From positions 239,330 to 303,329 of the forward strand of contig NZ_CAJYGQ010000011.1 of assembly GCF_913773635.1 (NCBI RefSeq): a stretch of 64,000 bases of DNA. The letters run 5' to 3'. The position numbers and the translations under genes are program-made. The stretch's first letter is position 1. Every line of letters begins with the position of its first letter. The notes under the pieces are model-generated. The model did no database searches. It worked only from the letters and a program-made list of their open reading frames with translations, and was not told the DNA's origin. This stretch comes from an uncultured Mucilaginibacter sp. (GTDB lineage Bacteria > Bacteroidota > Bacteroidia > Sphingobacteriales > Sphingobacteriaceae). Shown here in pieces: positions 26,596 to 36,607 of the stretch.

Positions 26596-27993
26596 ATGAA
26601 ATTCAAAATTGCCGTACTGGTTGCGTTGGCTATGTCAGGCCTGTACTTACCTGCTGTTGCTCAAAGTACCGATTCCGTTATGCTGCGTAAAATTTTTGAT
26701 GAAGCCCTGGTAAACGGTAAGTGCTATGAAAATCTACGCTATCTATGCAAAAGGATAGGTCCGCGTTTAAGTGGTTCAGCAGGTGCGGCAAAGTCAGTGC
26801 AATGGAGTAAAACGTTAATGGAGAGTTACGGCTTTGATAAGGTTTACCTGCAGGAAGTAATGGTTCCGCATTGGGAACGCGGGCAAAAGGAACAAGGCTT
26901 TATAGTTGCCGGAAATAAGCGTGTGCCTGTTGCCTTGGCTGCTTTGGGCATGTCAGTTAGTACCCCTGCAACAGGTATAACCGCCCCGGTAGTAGAGCTG
27001 CAAAGTTTAAAGGAACTTGAAGCGTTGGGTGCAGAAAAGATTAAAGGTAAGATTGTGTTTTTTAACCGCCCGTTTGACAGTAGATTTATCGAGACAGGTA
27101 GCGCATATGGTACAGCAGGCGATCAGCGTAATGCCGGCCCTGGTATGGCAGCAAAGTATGGTGCTGTTGCAGTCATAGTGCGCTCGCTAACGGCCGCAAT
27201 TGATGATTTTCCTCATACGGGAGGGACCAATTACGGTAGCAATCCTAAAATACCGGCAGCTGCAATTTCAACTATTGCCGCAAATAAACTAAGTGCAATG
27301 CTGAAGCAAAGTAACGGGCAGCCCGTAAAGTTCTTCCTAAAAACAAATTGCCGTACTTTGCCCGATGTGCTTTCTTACAATGTAATTGGGGAAATAAAAG
27401 GGTCAGACAACGGCAACAAGTATATAACCGTTGGCGGGCATCTTGATTCATGGGACCTTGCTGAGGGTGCGCATGATGACGGGACTGGGGTAATGCAATC
27501 GGCCGAGGTGTTGCGTGTATTTAAAGCAATAGGATATAAGCCCAAAAATAACATAAGAGCTGTTTTTTTTATGAATGAAGAAAATGGCCATAAGGGCGGT
27601 ATTAAGTATGCTGAGCAAGCTAAGGCTGATAAGGAGGAACACATTGCTGCCATTGAAACAGACGAAGGTGGATTTACACCACGTGGTTTTAGCTTTGAAC
27701 GCGCTACTCCAGCATTTTTAACCAACATTAACAAGCAATGGAAAAAGCTCCTTGAGCCGTATGAAACCGACCGTTTGGTAGCCGGTGGAGGAGGTACCGA
27801 TATTGGCCCTTTAAAGGAAACACATCCTGGCATACAACTTATCGGTTTCCGGCCCGATTCGCAGCGTTATTTTGATATTCATCACACCCCAAATGATGTA
27901 TTTGAAAATGTTAACAAGCGTGAATTGGAACTTGGTGCAGCCTCAATAGCATCGCTGGTTTACTTGATAGATCAGCATGGATTGAGTTTTTAG
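26596..27993 (+). CDS. M28 family zinc peptidase with PA domain (carboxypeptidase Q-like)
   Basis: The 465-residue product has a signal peptide MKFKIAVLVALAMSGLYLPA ending at VAQ. A PA-type insert (residues about 110-250) precedes the catalytic domain, which shows the zinc ligands in GGHLDSWDLAEGAHDDGTG, NEENGHKGGIKYAEQ with the catalytic Glu pair, ETDEGG, and HHTPNDVF near the end. It should act in the periplasm or at the surface, releasing amino acids from peptides. It follows recG by 40 bases and is closed by a terminator. Confidence 0.93.
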   Translation: MKFKIAVLVALAMSGLYLPAVAQSTDSVMLRKIFDEALVNGKCYENLRYLCKRIGPRLSGSAGAAKSVQWSKTLMESYGFDKVYLQEVMVPHWERGQKEQGFIVAGNKRVPVALAALGMSVSTPATGITAPVVELQSLKELEALGAEKIKGKIVFFNRPFDSRFIETGSAYGTAGDQRNAGPGMAAKYGAVAVIVRSLTAAIDDFPHTGGTNYGSNPKIPAAAISTIAANKLSAMLKQSNGQPVKFFLKTNCRTLPDVLSYNVIGEIKGSDNGNKYITVGGHLDSWDLAEGAHDDGTGVMQSAEVLRVFKAIGYKPKNNIRAVFFMNEENGHKGGIKYAEQAKADKEEHIAAIETDEGGFTPRGFSFERATPAFLTNINKQWKKLLEPYETDRLVAGGGGTDIGPLKETHPGIQLIGFRPDSQRYFDIHHTPNDVFENVNKRELELGAASIASLVYLIDQHGLSF

Positions 27994-28006
27994 ACATTAT
28001 AATGAA

Positions 28007-28035
28007 AAAGCCTGATTGTAATGCAATCAGGCTTC
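28007..28035. terminator. Bidirectional terminator
   Basis: A 9-bp stem (28009-28017 with 28025-28033) closes a 7-base loop. The minus-strand side has a good T run, while the plus side is followed by an interrupted one. It separates the convergent peptidase and GH15 genes. Confidence 0.75.
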
Positions 28036-28063
28036 TTCATTTATTACGGTTGTCATCAATAGA

Positions 28064-29896
28064 TCAAAGCCGTTCCAATTGTTTATTTAATTCCAGTGCG
28101 GCGCTGATAAGCGATAAGTGAGTGAATGCTTGCGGAAAATTACCAAGCAACTCACCTTTGCTGCTCAACTCTTCGCTAAATAAGCCTAAGTGGTTAGCGT
28201 ACCCTATCATTTTTTCAAAGTTTTCAACCGCCTCCTCAATACGGCCACTTTTGGCCAGTGCTTCAATATACCAGAACGAACACATATTAAATGTTCCCTC
28301 TTCTCCTTCCAGTCCGTCAATTTTTTCAACGTTATTGCGGTACCTGTAAATAAGTACATCTAATTTCAGTTGCTTTTCAATAGCTGTCATGGTGGCAAGC
28401 CATCTGGGTTCAAGTGGAGCAATGTAATGAGTAAGCGGCATTAGCAGTACACTTGCGTCAACATGCTTGCTTTCTTTATGTTGTACCCAGGCCTGTACCT
28501 CGTCATTCCAAAAGTTATGATAGATGTCTTTGTAAATTTCGTCGCGTACCTGTTGCCATTCAGCCTGCGGATAAGGAAACGATCTGTCATCGGCAATTTT
28601 AATAGCGCGGTCGATAGCCACCCAGCACATTAACCGTGAGTGCAAGAACTCGCGTTTCTCACCCCTTATCTCCCATATACCATGGTCGGGCAGTTTCCAA
28701 TCGCGTATTACGCATGAAATTTGCTTTTCAATCAGTGTCCAAAATTCATAAGTTATGGGCTTGTGAAGTTTATTGTATATATAAATGGTATCAATCAACT
28801 CACCATAAATATCAGTTTGAAGCTGATTGGCCGCTGCATTGCCAATACGTACAGGTTTCGATTTCTTGTATCCCTCTAAATGGTCAAGCTCTTTTTCCTC
28901 GCCGTCCTTTTTCCCATCTATTTCGTATAGCAAGTTTAAGTCTGTATCGCGGCACAAGCTGCTTATCCACTCCATAAACTGGGTAGCTTCATCATAAAAG
29001 CCCAAAGCTAAGAATGCATACATGGTAAAGGCGGCGTCTCTTATCCAGGTAAAGCGATAATCCCAGTTACGGTTGCCGCCAAGTGTTTCAGGAATACCAA
29101 ACGTTGGCGCCGCTACTACCGAACCAAACTCAATTGAGGTCATGAGTTTAAGCGTTATGGCCGACCGGAAAATAAGCTCGGCGTAACGTCCTTTATAATT
29201 ACATTTACTTAACCACTTGCGCCATCCGTTAACCGTTTTGTGGTAACTGCCGGCAACATAGTCTTTAACGTGCGCGGTTTTACGGGTCTCCTGCAGGTTA
29301 GTATCTGCCGCCTCTAAAACCACATGAGCCATTTGCAGCTCATCCAGTGTAAATTCTGCATATCCATCATTGCCCTTAAGTTCAAGATTAACGTCGGCCA
29401 TAAGCCTAAGCTCAACATGACCATTGTTCACCGGCGTAAAAACAATCTCATTATCATGCAGTGTGCTGGTATGCTCTGCCGCCGCATAATTAAACCGTGG
29501 CACGCAATGCATTTTAAAAGTAATTTTACCCCTTATAGCTTTAATTTTGCGCACTATGGCTGCGGGTGGCTGCTCATCGTGCGGGGTTAATGGCATGTAA
29601 TCAGTTATTTCAGCTATGCCATCTTCTGAAAAAAAGCGGGTTATTAAAACCGCAGTTCCGGGTAAATACAATTGCTTGGTTTGTAATTCAGCCATTTGCG
29701 GCTCGATTGAAAAGTAGCCGCCGCGGTTAGCATCAAGCAATGCGGTGAAAACTGTAGGCGAGTCGAACCGTGGGAACGACATAAAATCAATTGACCCCGA
29801 CATGGATACCAGGGCAACTGTACGAAGATTACCAATTATACCGTAGTTGGCGATGGGCAAGTAAGGACGGTGCTGATGTTGCATATTCAGCTTCAC
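28064..29896 (-). CDS. GH15 family glucoamylase/trehalase-like enzyme
   Basis: The 610-residue product has the N-terminal domain of bacterial GH15 proteins (PIANYGIIGNLRTVALVSMSG, SIDFMSFPRFDSPTVF) and an (alpha/alpha)6 barrel with GGNRNWDYRFTWIRDAAF and GLFSEELSSKGELLGNFPQA. The catalytic acids would be the Glu in GIWEIRGEKREF and the Glu in FSEEL. No signal peptide is visible, so it is cytoplasmic and probably cleaves alpha-glucosides, as trehalase or glucoamylase. ATG 29884 (MQHQHRPYLP) is an equally good start. Confidence 0.92.
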   Translation of the reverse strand: MKLNMQHQHRPYLPIANYGIIGNLRTVALVSMSGSIDFMSFPRFDSPTVFTALLDANRGGYFSIEPQMAELQTKQLYLPGTAVLITRFFSEDGIAEITDYMPLTPHDEQPPAAIVRKIKAIRGKITFKMHCVPRFNYAAAEHTSTLHDNEIVFTPVNNGHVELRLMADVNLELKGNDGYAEFTLDELQMAHVVLEAADTNLQETRKTAHVKDYVAGSYHKTVNGWRKWLSKCNYKGRYAELIFRSAITLKLMTSIEFGSVVAAPTFGIPETLGGNRNWDYRFTWIRDAAFTMYAFLALGFYDEATQFMEWISSLCRDTDLNLLYEIDGKKDGEEKELDHLEGYKKSKPVRIGNAAANQLQTDIYGELIDTIYIYNKLHKPITYEFWTLIEKQISCVIRDWKLPDHGIWEIRGEKREFLHSRLMCWVAIDRAIKIADDRSFPYPQAEWQQVRDEIYKDIYHNFWNDEVQAWVQHKESKHVDASVLLMPLTHYIAPLEPRWLATMTAIEKQLKLDVLIYRYRNNVEKIDGLEGEEGTFNMCSFWYIEALAKSGRIEEAVENFEKMIGYANHLGLFSEELSSKGELLGNFPQAFTHLSLISAALELNKQLERL

Positions 29897-30005
29897 AACA
29901 AATGATTACCTGCTAAGTTTTATAACCGTTTGCCTGCTAAACATCCGGCCAACAAATGGAGAAGTATCATTACAGGAAATAAGGATGCTGCTGAAAAAAA
30001 CTTGA

Positions 30006-31346
30006 TCACACGTTAGGCGCCGTGCGCTTCAATTTGCGGCTCTTAATAAATTGCTGGGTCTTGATGTTTTCCCACATAATAAGCTTTTCTTCAATGCGGT
30101 AAAAAGCCCGGATGTCACCGTCCTGTGATATAACCAGGCCCAAGCTTCCGGGATGATTCCAGCAGTAGGCAATCATAGAGCGGTGCCTTGTGCCAAAGTG
30201 ATTAGGATCGGTTGTTACAAGAGACTTGGGTGTTGCTGTAGCTGTAGGCGAAACAAATATCTTTTTTGGCGTTTTGCGAGCCTTCAAAACGCCGCCAAAA
30301 CCTTGCGAAATCATATCAGGGGCAAACAATAATACGCCATCTACACAGGTGTGTGAGGCTAAAAAGGATATACACCCTTTGATTTCATCAGTAATACCCT
30401 GCTTAGCCATTAATGATCTTGATTCTTCAATATACCAGTCTTTCGACATCATCTTTTTTCCGCTGGCAATGTGATTCTCAATTAATGTTTCGGCTACATA
30501 ATTATTGATGGTTTCTTTTGCATAATTACTTACAGCCAATTTAAGCCTGTCGTATGTAATCAGATATTTTACGTCAACATCAGCAAGCGTGTCTGATATA
30601 AGTATGGCACCCCCATGATGATACTTTTGTATACGAAGTAACAGCCTTGACAGTGTTTGTATCCAAAGACTGTCAACAAACGTTTCCCAATCATCATAGG
30701 CTTCACCCGGATGTTGCTCTGCCAAAAACAGTTTTATATCGGCTTTAAGGCTTGTTGCGTTGGCCTTCAATATTTTTGATATAGGACCTATGGTAAACAC
30801 ATCAAGGTAGCGTGGAATAAGGATGTTTTGCTTCAAAGTGGCCAGCAGCTCATAATCAAATAAAACATCAAGCGTGCCTATATCGCTAACCGATACCTGG
30901 AACAAGCCCGGCTGTTCCGACCCCGATTCTGACTCGTAGTTTAGAAAGCTTTGATAATGTAAAGCCTGGTCAATTAATCCCCATATAAATAATTTGCCAT
31001 TGGCATCATAGTAAACGGCCAGTGACGTACTTGATGGATCGGAGGCTTTAGAAAGTTTTACAAGTCCTTTTATGGTGAATTCAATCGGGCTTTCAAAGCT
31101 GATGCTACTCCAGCGTTCGGGCACAATTTTTCGGGGTGGCTTTGGGTCGGGGTTTTGCGGATCAATAAGCGTAACAGTAACCTTAACCAGGTCGCTTTCT
31201 TCGGTACGCATGCTGGCAAAAAATACGCATTCAAACAAATTCTCCAAAACTGTTAACGGCGGTATAGGCAATGTAAGTTTGCTATGTTCCAGTTTCTCCA
31301 GAACATGCAAAGCCAGATCTTTAGGTTTGGCATTGTTTAAAGCCAT
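30006..31346 (-). CDS. DisA/CdaA-like nucleotide-domain protein (DACNV-type sensor or diadenylate cyclase)
   Basis: The 446-residue product has a C-terminal third with the two hallmarks of diadenylate cyclase domains: CVDGVLLFAPD near residue 337 (the DGA-type motif, here DGV) and FGTRHRSMIAYC near residue 385 (the GTRHR nucleotide-binding motif), followed by LVISQDGDIRAFYRIEE, as in DisA. The N-terminal two thirds are unlike DisA or CdaA and have no membrane helix. It may be a member of the predicted sensor families that I recall as DACNV, which adapt this fold to bind a nucleotide. It could equally be an active cyclase. It stands alone. Confidence 0.65.
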   Translation of the reverse strand: MALNNAKPKDLALHVLEKLEHSKLTLPIPPLTVLENLFECVFFASMRTEESDLVKVTVTLIDPQNPDPKPPRKIVPERWSSISFESPIEFTIKGLVKLSKASDPSSTSLAVYYDANGKLFIWGLIDQALHYQSFLNYESESGSEQPGLFQVSVSDIGTLDVLFDYELLATLKQNILIPRYLDVFTIGPISKILKANATSLKADIKLFLAEQHPGEAYDDWETFVDSLWIQTLSRLLLRIQKYHHGGAILISDTLADVDVKYLITYDRLKLAVSNYAKETINNYVAETLIENHIASGKKMMSKDWYIEESRSLMAKQGITDEIKGCISFLASHTCVDGVLLFAPDMISQGFGGVLKARKTPKKIFVSPTATATPKSLVTTDPNHFGTRHRSMIAYCWNHPGSLGLVISQDGDIRAFYRIEEKLIMWENIKTQQFIKSRKLKRTAPNV

Positions 31347-31806
31347 TATTACTTGCCGTTAAATTTAAAAAGATGCGCTTCAAGCAAATGCCATTAGGTT
31401 AAAAAGCAATGCTCATTTTATATCAACAGCAAAGTGATTATAATGTTGAGTAGACAATATTAAATGTAAATTATCGGTGCAGAAAGCAGCCTTTTTTGTA
31501 TTGCTATAAAAATTAAAGTGATTAGAGGGTGATTTATCAAAAGTGCTTTAATGTGCTCTTAAAAGCACTTTTTACTGCGTTGTAAAAATTGATGTCAACA
31601 TTTTTTATAGTATTTGAATCAAATTTTATACCGCCAATTAGGTTAAACAGCTAACATTGCTGAGACAAATCTCCCAAAGATTTGGCCACTAACCAATAAA
31701 CTATTCTTAAAAAAAAATGACGAAAAGGTAAACACCAACGCTGGAGTTAACGCCTGCGCGTACAGTACTTTGATCAATTAAATAAATACCAAAACCAAAT
31801 GTAATT
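31347..31806. other. Regulatory region upstream of the susC-like gene
   Basis: This 460-base divergent gap has no coding frame. It holds a perfect 11-bp inverted repeat (31539-31549 with 31562-31572, AAAAGTGCTTT and its complement) about 235 bases before susC, and a perfect 7-bp inverted repeat (31666-31672 with 31678-31684). I see no exact TAnnTTTG box close to susC. The repeats may be binding sites for the hybrid regulator at 39903 or remnants of a terminator. Confidence 0.5.
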
Positions 31807-34800
31807 ATGAGAAGAAGAAATTTACTTCACTTACTTCGTGATTATCGGGCAGACAACCTGAAAAAAGCAATAGTGGTACCGCTTGCATTAGCGGCCATGC
31901 TATCGCCGGGTTATGCAGCTGTTAAAGATAATCACCCCCTGAATAATGAAGCCCATCGTGCCGACATTCAGGTAACCGGAACTGTAAGAGATGCTTCGGG
32001 AGAAGTTTTGCCTGGCGTATCTGTTAGTGTAAAAGGTGGTGGCAAGTCTACCATCACCGATGCTAACGGAAAGTACAGCATATTGGCGCCCGAAAATTCT
32101 ACGCTGGTGTTCACCTATATTGGTTTCACAAGCCAGGAGATGGTTGTAGGCAGCAACCCTGTAGTTAATATAACATTGCAAGCATCAAACAGCTCTTTGG
32201 ATGATGTTGTTGTTATTGGTTACCAATCGGTAAGAAGAAGAGACCTTACCGGGGCAGCAGGTTCAGTAAATACCGCAAACACACAAAAGCTGATTTCACG
32301 CTCACTACCCGAAACATTGCAGGGTCAGGTACCAGGTGTATCGGTTAGAACCGGTGGTGCACCCGGACAGGAAGCCGTTGTAAACATCCGGGGTTTAGGG
32401 ACTTTGGGTAATGCCAACCCGCTTTACGTGATTGATGGTATGATTGGCGATCCTAATACAACCATAAACCCCAATGATATTGAGGATGTACAAATACTTA
32501 AAGATGCATCGGCAGCAGCAATTTACGGCTCACGAGCGGGTAATGGAGTTATTTTAATAACTACTAAAAAAGGTAAAGAAGGACCGGCCAAAATCAGTGT
32601 AACCGCTCGTTACAGTATTTCGAAGGTGCCAAAAACTTACGATATGATGAATGCTGCAGAGTATGCAGCTACAAATACAAGGGCTTACCAGGCATCGGGT
32701 ACAGCCATACAGCCAGGTGTGGCTAATTACAATGGCCGGGTAAATACCGATTGGGTGGATGAAACGTTACGTACCGGGTATGTACAGGATTACAATGCCA
32801 ATATCTCAGGCGGTGGAAACGGATCAAAGTACTTAATATCGGCCGGATATTTCAAAGATAAAGGTGTACTTATTGCCCGCGAGTTTGAACGAGCTTCATT
32901 CAGGGTAAATACCGAGACAACCAAGGGGCGTTTTAAATTTGGCGAAAACATTGCGTTGTCTTCTTCAATATCTCGTTCACCTTTCCAAGGTGGTGCGTTT
33001 GCAGGTAACCCTTGGTATGATATGTTTAGCAGTGTGCCACTTATACCTGTAAGAGACGATGCTTTAATAAGTGCCAATAACCCTGGCGGTTGGGGCTACG
33101 GTTCAAATGCTAACATTAATACATTTTCACGCAACTCTGTTGCTGTAGCAAATATTACATCTTCCAAATCGAATTTTGCCAAGATATTAGGTAATGCTTA
33201 TATGGATTTCAAGATTATTGAAGGCTTAACTTATAAATTTAACGTAGGTTTAGAATCCAGCTTTGATAAAAATAAGTCAATCCGTAAAGAAGGATCGTGG
33301 TACCAAAACCAATCTCCTGACTTTAGCCAGTTGAGCGACAACCGTTCACAGTATCTAAGTTATCTTTTCGAACACACTTTAAACTTCAATTATAATTTCA
33401 GTAAGCACAGTATAAACGGTGTTGTTGGTTACACGCAACAAACAACACAAACGGATAATACGTTTGGGTCTGCCATCAATATGACACAGTTTAATGGTGA
33501 ATATTTCACAACATTAAGCTCTGCAGCAGGAGCTGGTCGTAACTCATCAGGACTTTTAACAAGAAATTTATTAGACTCTTACTTAGGACGTTTAAATTAT
33601 ACTTACTCAGATAAATACCTTCTTTCATTGACCTTCAGAGCTGATAAAGACTCTCGGTTTTCGCCTAAAAACAAAACAGGTTATTTTCCATCAGCGGCAC
33701 TTGCCTGGAGACTGTCTAAAGAGGACTTTTTCAAAGTCGACTGGATTTCTGATTTAAAAATAAGAGGTTCTTACGGCGTTTTAGGTATAAATACTCTTAA
33801 CGCCTATGATATATATGCAGCGTTAAATCAAGCTCCAGATGCAGTATTCGGATCAAATCAGGTAACGTATCCAGGAGCAATCCAAGCTAAACTAGCGGCA
33901 GACGATTTACGTTGGGAATCTAAAAAGACAATCAACTTAGGTTTCGATGCCGCGATGTTTAACAACGAGTTAATCGTGAACTTCGATATATTCCGATCAA
34001 CCTCAAAAGACGTATTACTCAGACCACCTTTAGGGTATTATTTAGGAAATTTGATAGACAATCCATATGCAAATATTGGTTCTATACGTAATCAGGGTGT
34101 GGAATTAAATCTGACTTATCGTCCAAAGGCTTCAGGCGATTTCCGTTGGGATGTTTCCGGAAACATTAGTGTAATAAGAAACAAAGTGTTATCACTCGGT
34201 AATTTAGGTATTGATACCGAAACAGGGCAACCTAAAAATTACTTGCAATCAGGAAATACAAGAACACAAGTTGGCCGTTCGATTGGTGAGTACTATGTAT
34301 TGAAAACAGATGGTTTATTTCAAAATCAGGCAGAGATTGACGCACATCGTGCACAAAGCGCATATGCCAAACCGGGAGATATACGTTACGTAAATGTTGT
34401 GAACGGTGGAACCAATGATGATATTAACGACAAGGATAGGGTTTTTGCCGGATCTCCTTTTCCTAAATTCACATCAGGACTCCAATTCAATTCAAGCTAC
34501 AAAAGCTTCACCTTCTCTTTACAGCTTTATGGCGCATTTGGTCAAAAACTGTACAATGATGTAATCAGAGATTTGGATAGCTATGGTAATTCAAACTACC
34601 GCAGAGCAATTAACCCTTGGACACCAACCAATACCAACACCAGTTATCCAAGATTAGGTTACCAGTTTGCCGCTAATGATCGTGGAATAAACGAAAATGC
34701 ACGTGGTAATTCAGACCGTTGGGTAGAAGATGGATCGTTCCTGAGATTACGCAACCTTGAGCTTGGTTATAATCTTCCATCTAAATGGCTCACTAAGGCC

Positions 34801-34974
34801 GGTATAACCAATGCCAGGTTATATGTGAGCGGTCAAAACATTTTCACCATTACTAAGTACAAAGGTCTTGATCCTGACGTGGTAGGCGCAAATGCCAATC
34901 TTGAACCTGGTGTAGATAATGGAAATTATCCGTCTTCAAGAATTGTTTCATTCGGCTTTAGTGTTGGATTCTAA
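31807..34974 (+). CDS. SusC-like TonB-dependent glycan transporter
   Basis: The 1055-residue product has an export signal within the first 40 residues, a carboxypeptidase-regulatory-like domain (VTGTVRDASGEVLPGVSVSV), a plug with the SusC signature NPLYVIDGMIGDP and DVQILKDASAAAIYGSRAGN, then a 22-strand-type barrel ending in VSFGFSVGF. It imports oligosaccharides across the outer membrane with TonB energy, in a complex with the SusD-like lipoprotein encoded 14 bases downstream. It is the first gene of a polysaccharide-utilisation locus. The substrate is inferred from the neighbouring GH43 enzymes. Confidence 0.96.
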   Translation: MRRRNLLHLLRDYRADNLKKAIVVPLALAAMLSPGYAAVKDNHPLNNEAHRADIQVTGTVRDASGEVLPGVSVSVKGGGKSTITDANGKYSILAPENSTLVFTYIGFTSQEMVVGSNPVVNITLQASNSSLDDVVVIGYQSVRRRDLTGAAGSVNTANTQKLISRSLPETLQGQVPGVSVRTGGAPGQEAVVNIRGLGTLGNANPLYVIDGMIGDPNTTINPNDIEDVQILKDASAAAIYGSRAGNGVILITTKKGKEGPAKISVTARYSISKVPKTYDMMNAAEYAATNTRAYQASGTAIQPGVANYNGRVNTDWVDETLRTGYVQDYNANISGGGNGSKYLISAGYFKDKGVLIAREFERASFRVNTETTKGRFKFGENIALSSSISRSPFQGGAFAGNPWYDMFSSVPLIPVRDDALISANNPGGWGYGSNANINTFSRNSVAVANITSSKSNFAKILGNAYMDFKIIEGLTYKFNVGLESSFDKNKSIRKEGSWYQNQSPDFSQLSDNRSQYLSYLFEHTLNFNYNFSKHSINGVVGYTQQTTQTDNTFGSAINMTQFNGEYFTTLSSAAGAGRNSSGLLTRNLLDSYLGRLNYTYSDKYLLSLTFRADKDSRFSPKNKTGYFPSAALAWRLSKEDFFKVDWISDLKIRGSYGVLGINTLNAYDIYAALNQAPDAVFGSNQVTYPGAIQAKLAADDLRWESKKTINLGFDAAMFNNELIVNFDIFRSTSKDVLLRPPLGYYLGNLIDNPYANIGSIRNQGVELNLTYRPKASGDFRWDVSGNISVIRNKVLSLGNLGIDTETGQPKNYLQSGNTRTQVGRSIGEYYVLKTDGLFQNQAEIDAHRAQSAYAKPGDIRYVNVVNGGTNDDINDKDRVFAGSPFPKFTSGLQFNSSYKSFTFSLQLYGAFGQKLYNDVIRDLDSYGNSNYRRAINPWTPTNTNTSYPRLGYQFAANDRGINENARGNSDRWVEDGSFLRLRNLELGYNLPSKWLTKAGITNARLYVSGQNIFTITKYKGLDPDVVGANANLEPGVDNGNYPSSRIVSFGFSVGF

Positions 34975-34988
34975 ATAATTAAAAGAAC

Positions 34989-36524
34989 ATGAAAAAATAT
35001 ATAATCCTATTCACATCAGCATTGATTGTATTATCAGGATGCAAAAGAGATTTTAACGAACCTAACCCTAATGCCCTTACAATTGCAAATTTTTGGAAAT
35101 CAAGTTCAGATGCGACAAAGGGAATTAATGCCGTATATAGTACATTTTACCGTACGGCAAGCTTATACTCGCGGTGGTTATTTTACCACGGTATATTAAA
35201 ATCAGATGAAGGTTTTGGCTCTGGAGGCGACGGGGGGCTTAATAACCTCATGCGATTTAACCAAACAAATTATAATGATGGGCTTACTGCTCAAACATGG
35301 GCCAATTTATACGTAGGCGTATTCCGTGCAAACCAGGTCATTGCTAACGTACCGGGGATTACCATGGACGAGTCGACCAAAAAGCGAATTATTGCTGAAG
35401 CAAAGTTTTTGAGAGCGTTGTTTTATTTCAATCTTACGCTCTATTATGGTCGCCCGCCACTTATGTTACAACCATCACAACCTACTGACGCCCCACCTAA
35501 TGCGACTACAGAACAAGCCTATGCACAGGTGGCAAAGGATTTAACAGAGGCGGCCGTTGATTTGCCGGTAAGCTATCCGGCATCAGATTTAGGAAGAGCA
35601 ACAAGAGGTGCTGCCTATGCATTGTTGGGTAAAACATACTTGCAGCAACGCAAATATCAGGATGCGTTAAACGCGTTTGCTTACCTGGTAACCGGTGCTG
35701 GTAACGGAACATACTCTTTAACCGCCGACTACCGCGACAACTTCATTATATCAAGAGAAAACAACAGCGAGTCGGTATTTGAAATTCAATTTAGTGAAAA
35801 TCAGTCAGAAAGTACTGATGATGATGTGGATGAATCAAGGATCAATAACACCGGTACGTCTATCTCTCAATTCTTTGCTCCTCCGGGTGTAGGTTTCTCT
35901 GATGGTGCTGCACGCCGTTGGGTTGTTGACGAGTTTTTGCAGGAGAGAACCACAACTAATGCACAAGACCCTCGTTTGGCTGCATCGTTTATTTTCAATA
36001 ATGCTAACCCGGCTGGTCCAACAGCAACTATTGTATACGGTCAAACCTTCCAAAGCCGTTATGGTAATGGTCCTGATGCCAACGGGGTTTGGTTCCGCAA
36101 ATTACTTAACGACCACTGGAAAAATCAAGAAGGTTTCCGTTCGCCAAACAACTATCGCTTAATACGTTACGCCGATGTATTGTTAATGTATGCCGAGTGT
36201 TTAAACGGCCTGAATAGAACAGGTGAGGCTTACCCTTACGTTGACCGTGTTAGACAGCGTGCCGGGTTGGCGCCGCTTTCAACAGCTAAGCCTGGTTTAA
36301 ATCAGGCACAGTTTTTAACCCAGCTTAAGCATGAGCGTGTTACCGAACTTGCAGGTGAAGGATGGCGTTGGGCAGACTTGCTACGCTGGGGCGATTTAAG
36401 TCCGGCACTTGCAAGCAGGGATGCTGAATTTACCGGATTCATTGTTGGCAAACATGAGTACTACCCGATACCTCAATTAGATATCGACTTAAACTCAAAC
36501 CTTACACAAAATCCAAAATATTAA
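34989..36524 (+). CDS. SusD/RagB-family glycan-binding lipoprotein
   Basis: The 511-residue product begins MKKYIILFTSALIVLSGCKR, with a lipobox ending in SGC, so it is anchored at the outer membrane surface. It has the SusD TPR-like helices (FNLTLYYGRPPL, ALLGKTYLQQRKYQDAL) and the C-terminal RLIRYADVLLMYAECLN and ERVTELAGEGWRWADLLRWG blocks. It acts as the lid of the SusC transporter, capturing oligosaccharides. It is cotranscribed with susC. Confidence 0.96.
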   Translation: MKKYIILFTSALIVLSGCKRDFNEPNPNALTIANFWKSSSDATKGINAVYSTFYRTASLYSRWLFYHGILKSDEGFGSGGDGGLNNLMRFNQTNYNDGLTAQTWANLYVGVFRANQVIANVPGITMDESTKKRIIAEAKFLRALFYFNLTLYYGRPPLMLQPSQPTDAPPNATTEQAYAQVAKDLTEAAVDLPVSYPASDLGRATRGAAYALLGKTYLQQRKYQDALNAFAYLVTGAGNGTYSLTADYRDNFIISRENNSESVFEIQFSENQSESTDDDVDESRINNTGTSISQFFAPPGVGFSDGAARRWVVDEFLQERTTTNAQDPRLAASFIFNNANPAGPTATIVYGQTFQSRYGNGPDANGVWFRKLLNDHWKNQEGFRSPNNYRLIRYADVLLMYAECLNGLNRTGEAYPYVDRVRQRAGLAPLSTAKPGLNQAQFLTQLKHERVTELAGEGWRWADLLRWGDLSPALASRDAEFTGFIVGKHEYYPIPQLDIDLNSNLTQNPKY

Positions 36525-36533
36525 GCTAATCGG

Positions 36534-36568
36534 CAATCGTCTTTCCTGCAAGTCAGGAAAGGCGATTG
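36534..36568 (+). terminator. Long intercistronic stem-loop between susD and the first GH43 gene
   Basis: A 15-bp stem (36534-36548 with 36554-36568, one G-U pair) closes a 5-base loop. No T run follows, so it is a poor terminator. It more probably protects the susCD mRNA from 3' decay or lowers downstream expression. Confidence 0.6.
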
Positions 36569-36607
36569 TTAATTGGGTCGGTAATTATATATTAAAATCC
36601 ATGACCT

